From Helopsaltes ochotensis (Eukaryota > Chordata > Aves > Passeriformes > Locustellidae), in assembly GCA_013400155.1 (NCBI GenBank), contig VXBM01000058.1, positions 576,398 to 640,397 on the forward strand: 64,000 nt of DNA, read 5' to 3'. Shown here piece after piece: positions 63,828 to 64,000 of this stretch (the first letter of the stretch is position 1; the number at the start of each line of letters is the position of its first letter). The notes under the pieces are model-generated. The model was not told the origin of the DNA, ran no database searches, and saw only the letters and a list, made by a program, of their open reading frames with translations. Position numbers and translations under genes: made by a program.

Positions 63828-64000
63828 AAATTCAAATCAACTGCTCATTTTCATAAGCCACCTAAAATTGTTTCTCCTCCTGTGGTGGAAAGGTCCCTGT
63901 GTCATGCCTCCCTGTTGATTTGCTGGCAGGGTGAGAACATCTGCTCCTGCTTTCCCTTCCTAAACACCAGTGTATGCTGCGACAGACTCAGCTGGTGGTG

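Noticed and set aside
1..64000. tRNA, CRISPR array, bacterial operon, endogenous retrovirus or virus insertion
   Set aside because: No tRNA B-box with folding arms, regular spacer array, ribosome-binding/operon layout, LTR pair or viral protein similarity was seen. A short degraded LTR could still be missed by eye.

Overview
This is vertebrate nuclear DNA, almost certainly from a bird. One recognisable exon encodes the phosphotyrosine-binding domain of PID1. At least six copies of CR1, the dominant LINE of bird genomes, lie around it with their typical 3' ends. The sequence is AT-rich and CpG-poor, and has no operons or dense genes. I cannot name the species.

Layout. Positions 1-27794 are read as the last intron of PID1. 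No other exon is recognisable there. The intron holds two CR1 fragments (about 21.9 and 23.7 kb), one probable MIR-type SINE fossil (about 25.0 kb), a three-copy 20-bp repeat (5.7 kb), a clean hairpin (21.1 kb) and T/G-rich tracts. Positions 27795-28271 are the terminal coding exon of PID1 (158 codons and a stop, + strand), preceded by a textbook 3' splice site. A 3' UTR of about 1.5 kb follows, with poly(A) signals near 29.39 and 29.74 kb. A G/T-rich stretch then runs into an 830-bp assembly gap (30057-30886). The gap's right edge is the body of a CR1 element that ends at 31464.

From about 31.5 kb to the end I see no convincing protein-coding gene. This agrees with the gene-poor interval known downstream of PID1 in other amniotes. 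It holds a 38-bp, seven-copy minisatellite (35441-35712), three more CR1 copies (37.5, 53.0, 63.7 kb), an AAAAT-type microsatellite (40.4 kb), a second probable MIR fossil (59.9 kb), several homeodomain/POU-site-rich segments that look like candidate conserved non-coding elements, and one CpG-dense exon-like block at 61.4-61.6 kb.

Most worth a second look: the 38-bp array, in which every unit carries a perfect 12-bp palindrome and a REST/NRSF right-half-like GGACAGCGCT; the CpG-dense exon-like block near 61.43 kb, with branch point, pyrimidine tract, acceptor and open frame; the paired octamer segment near 46.2 kb; and the G/T-rich run after the PID1 poly(A) site. I found no evidence of a wholly new multi-gene system.
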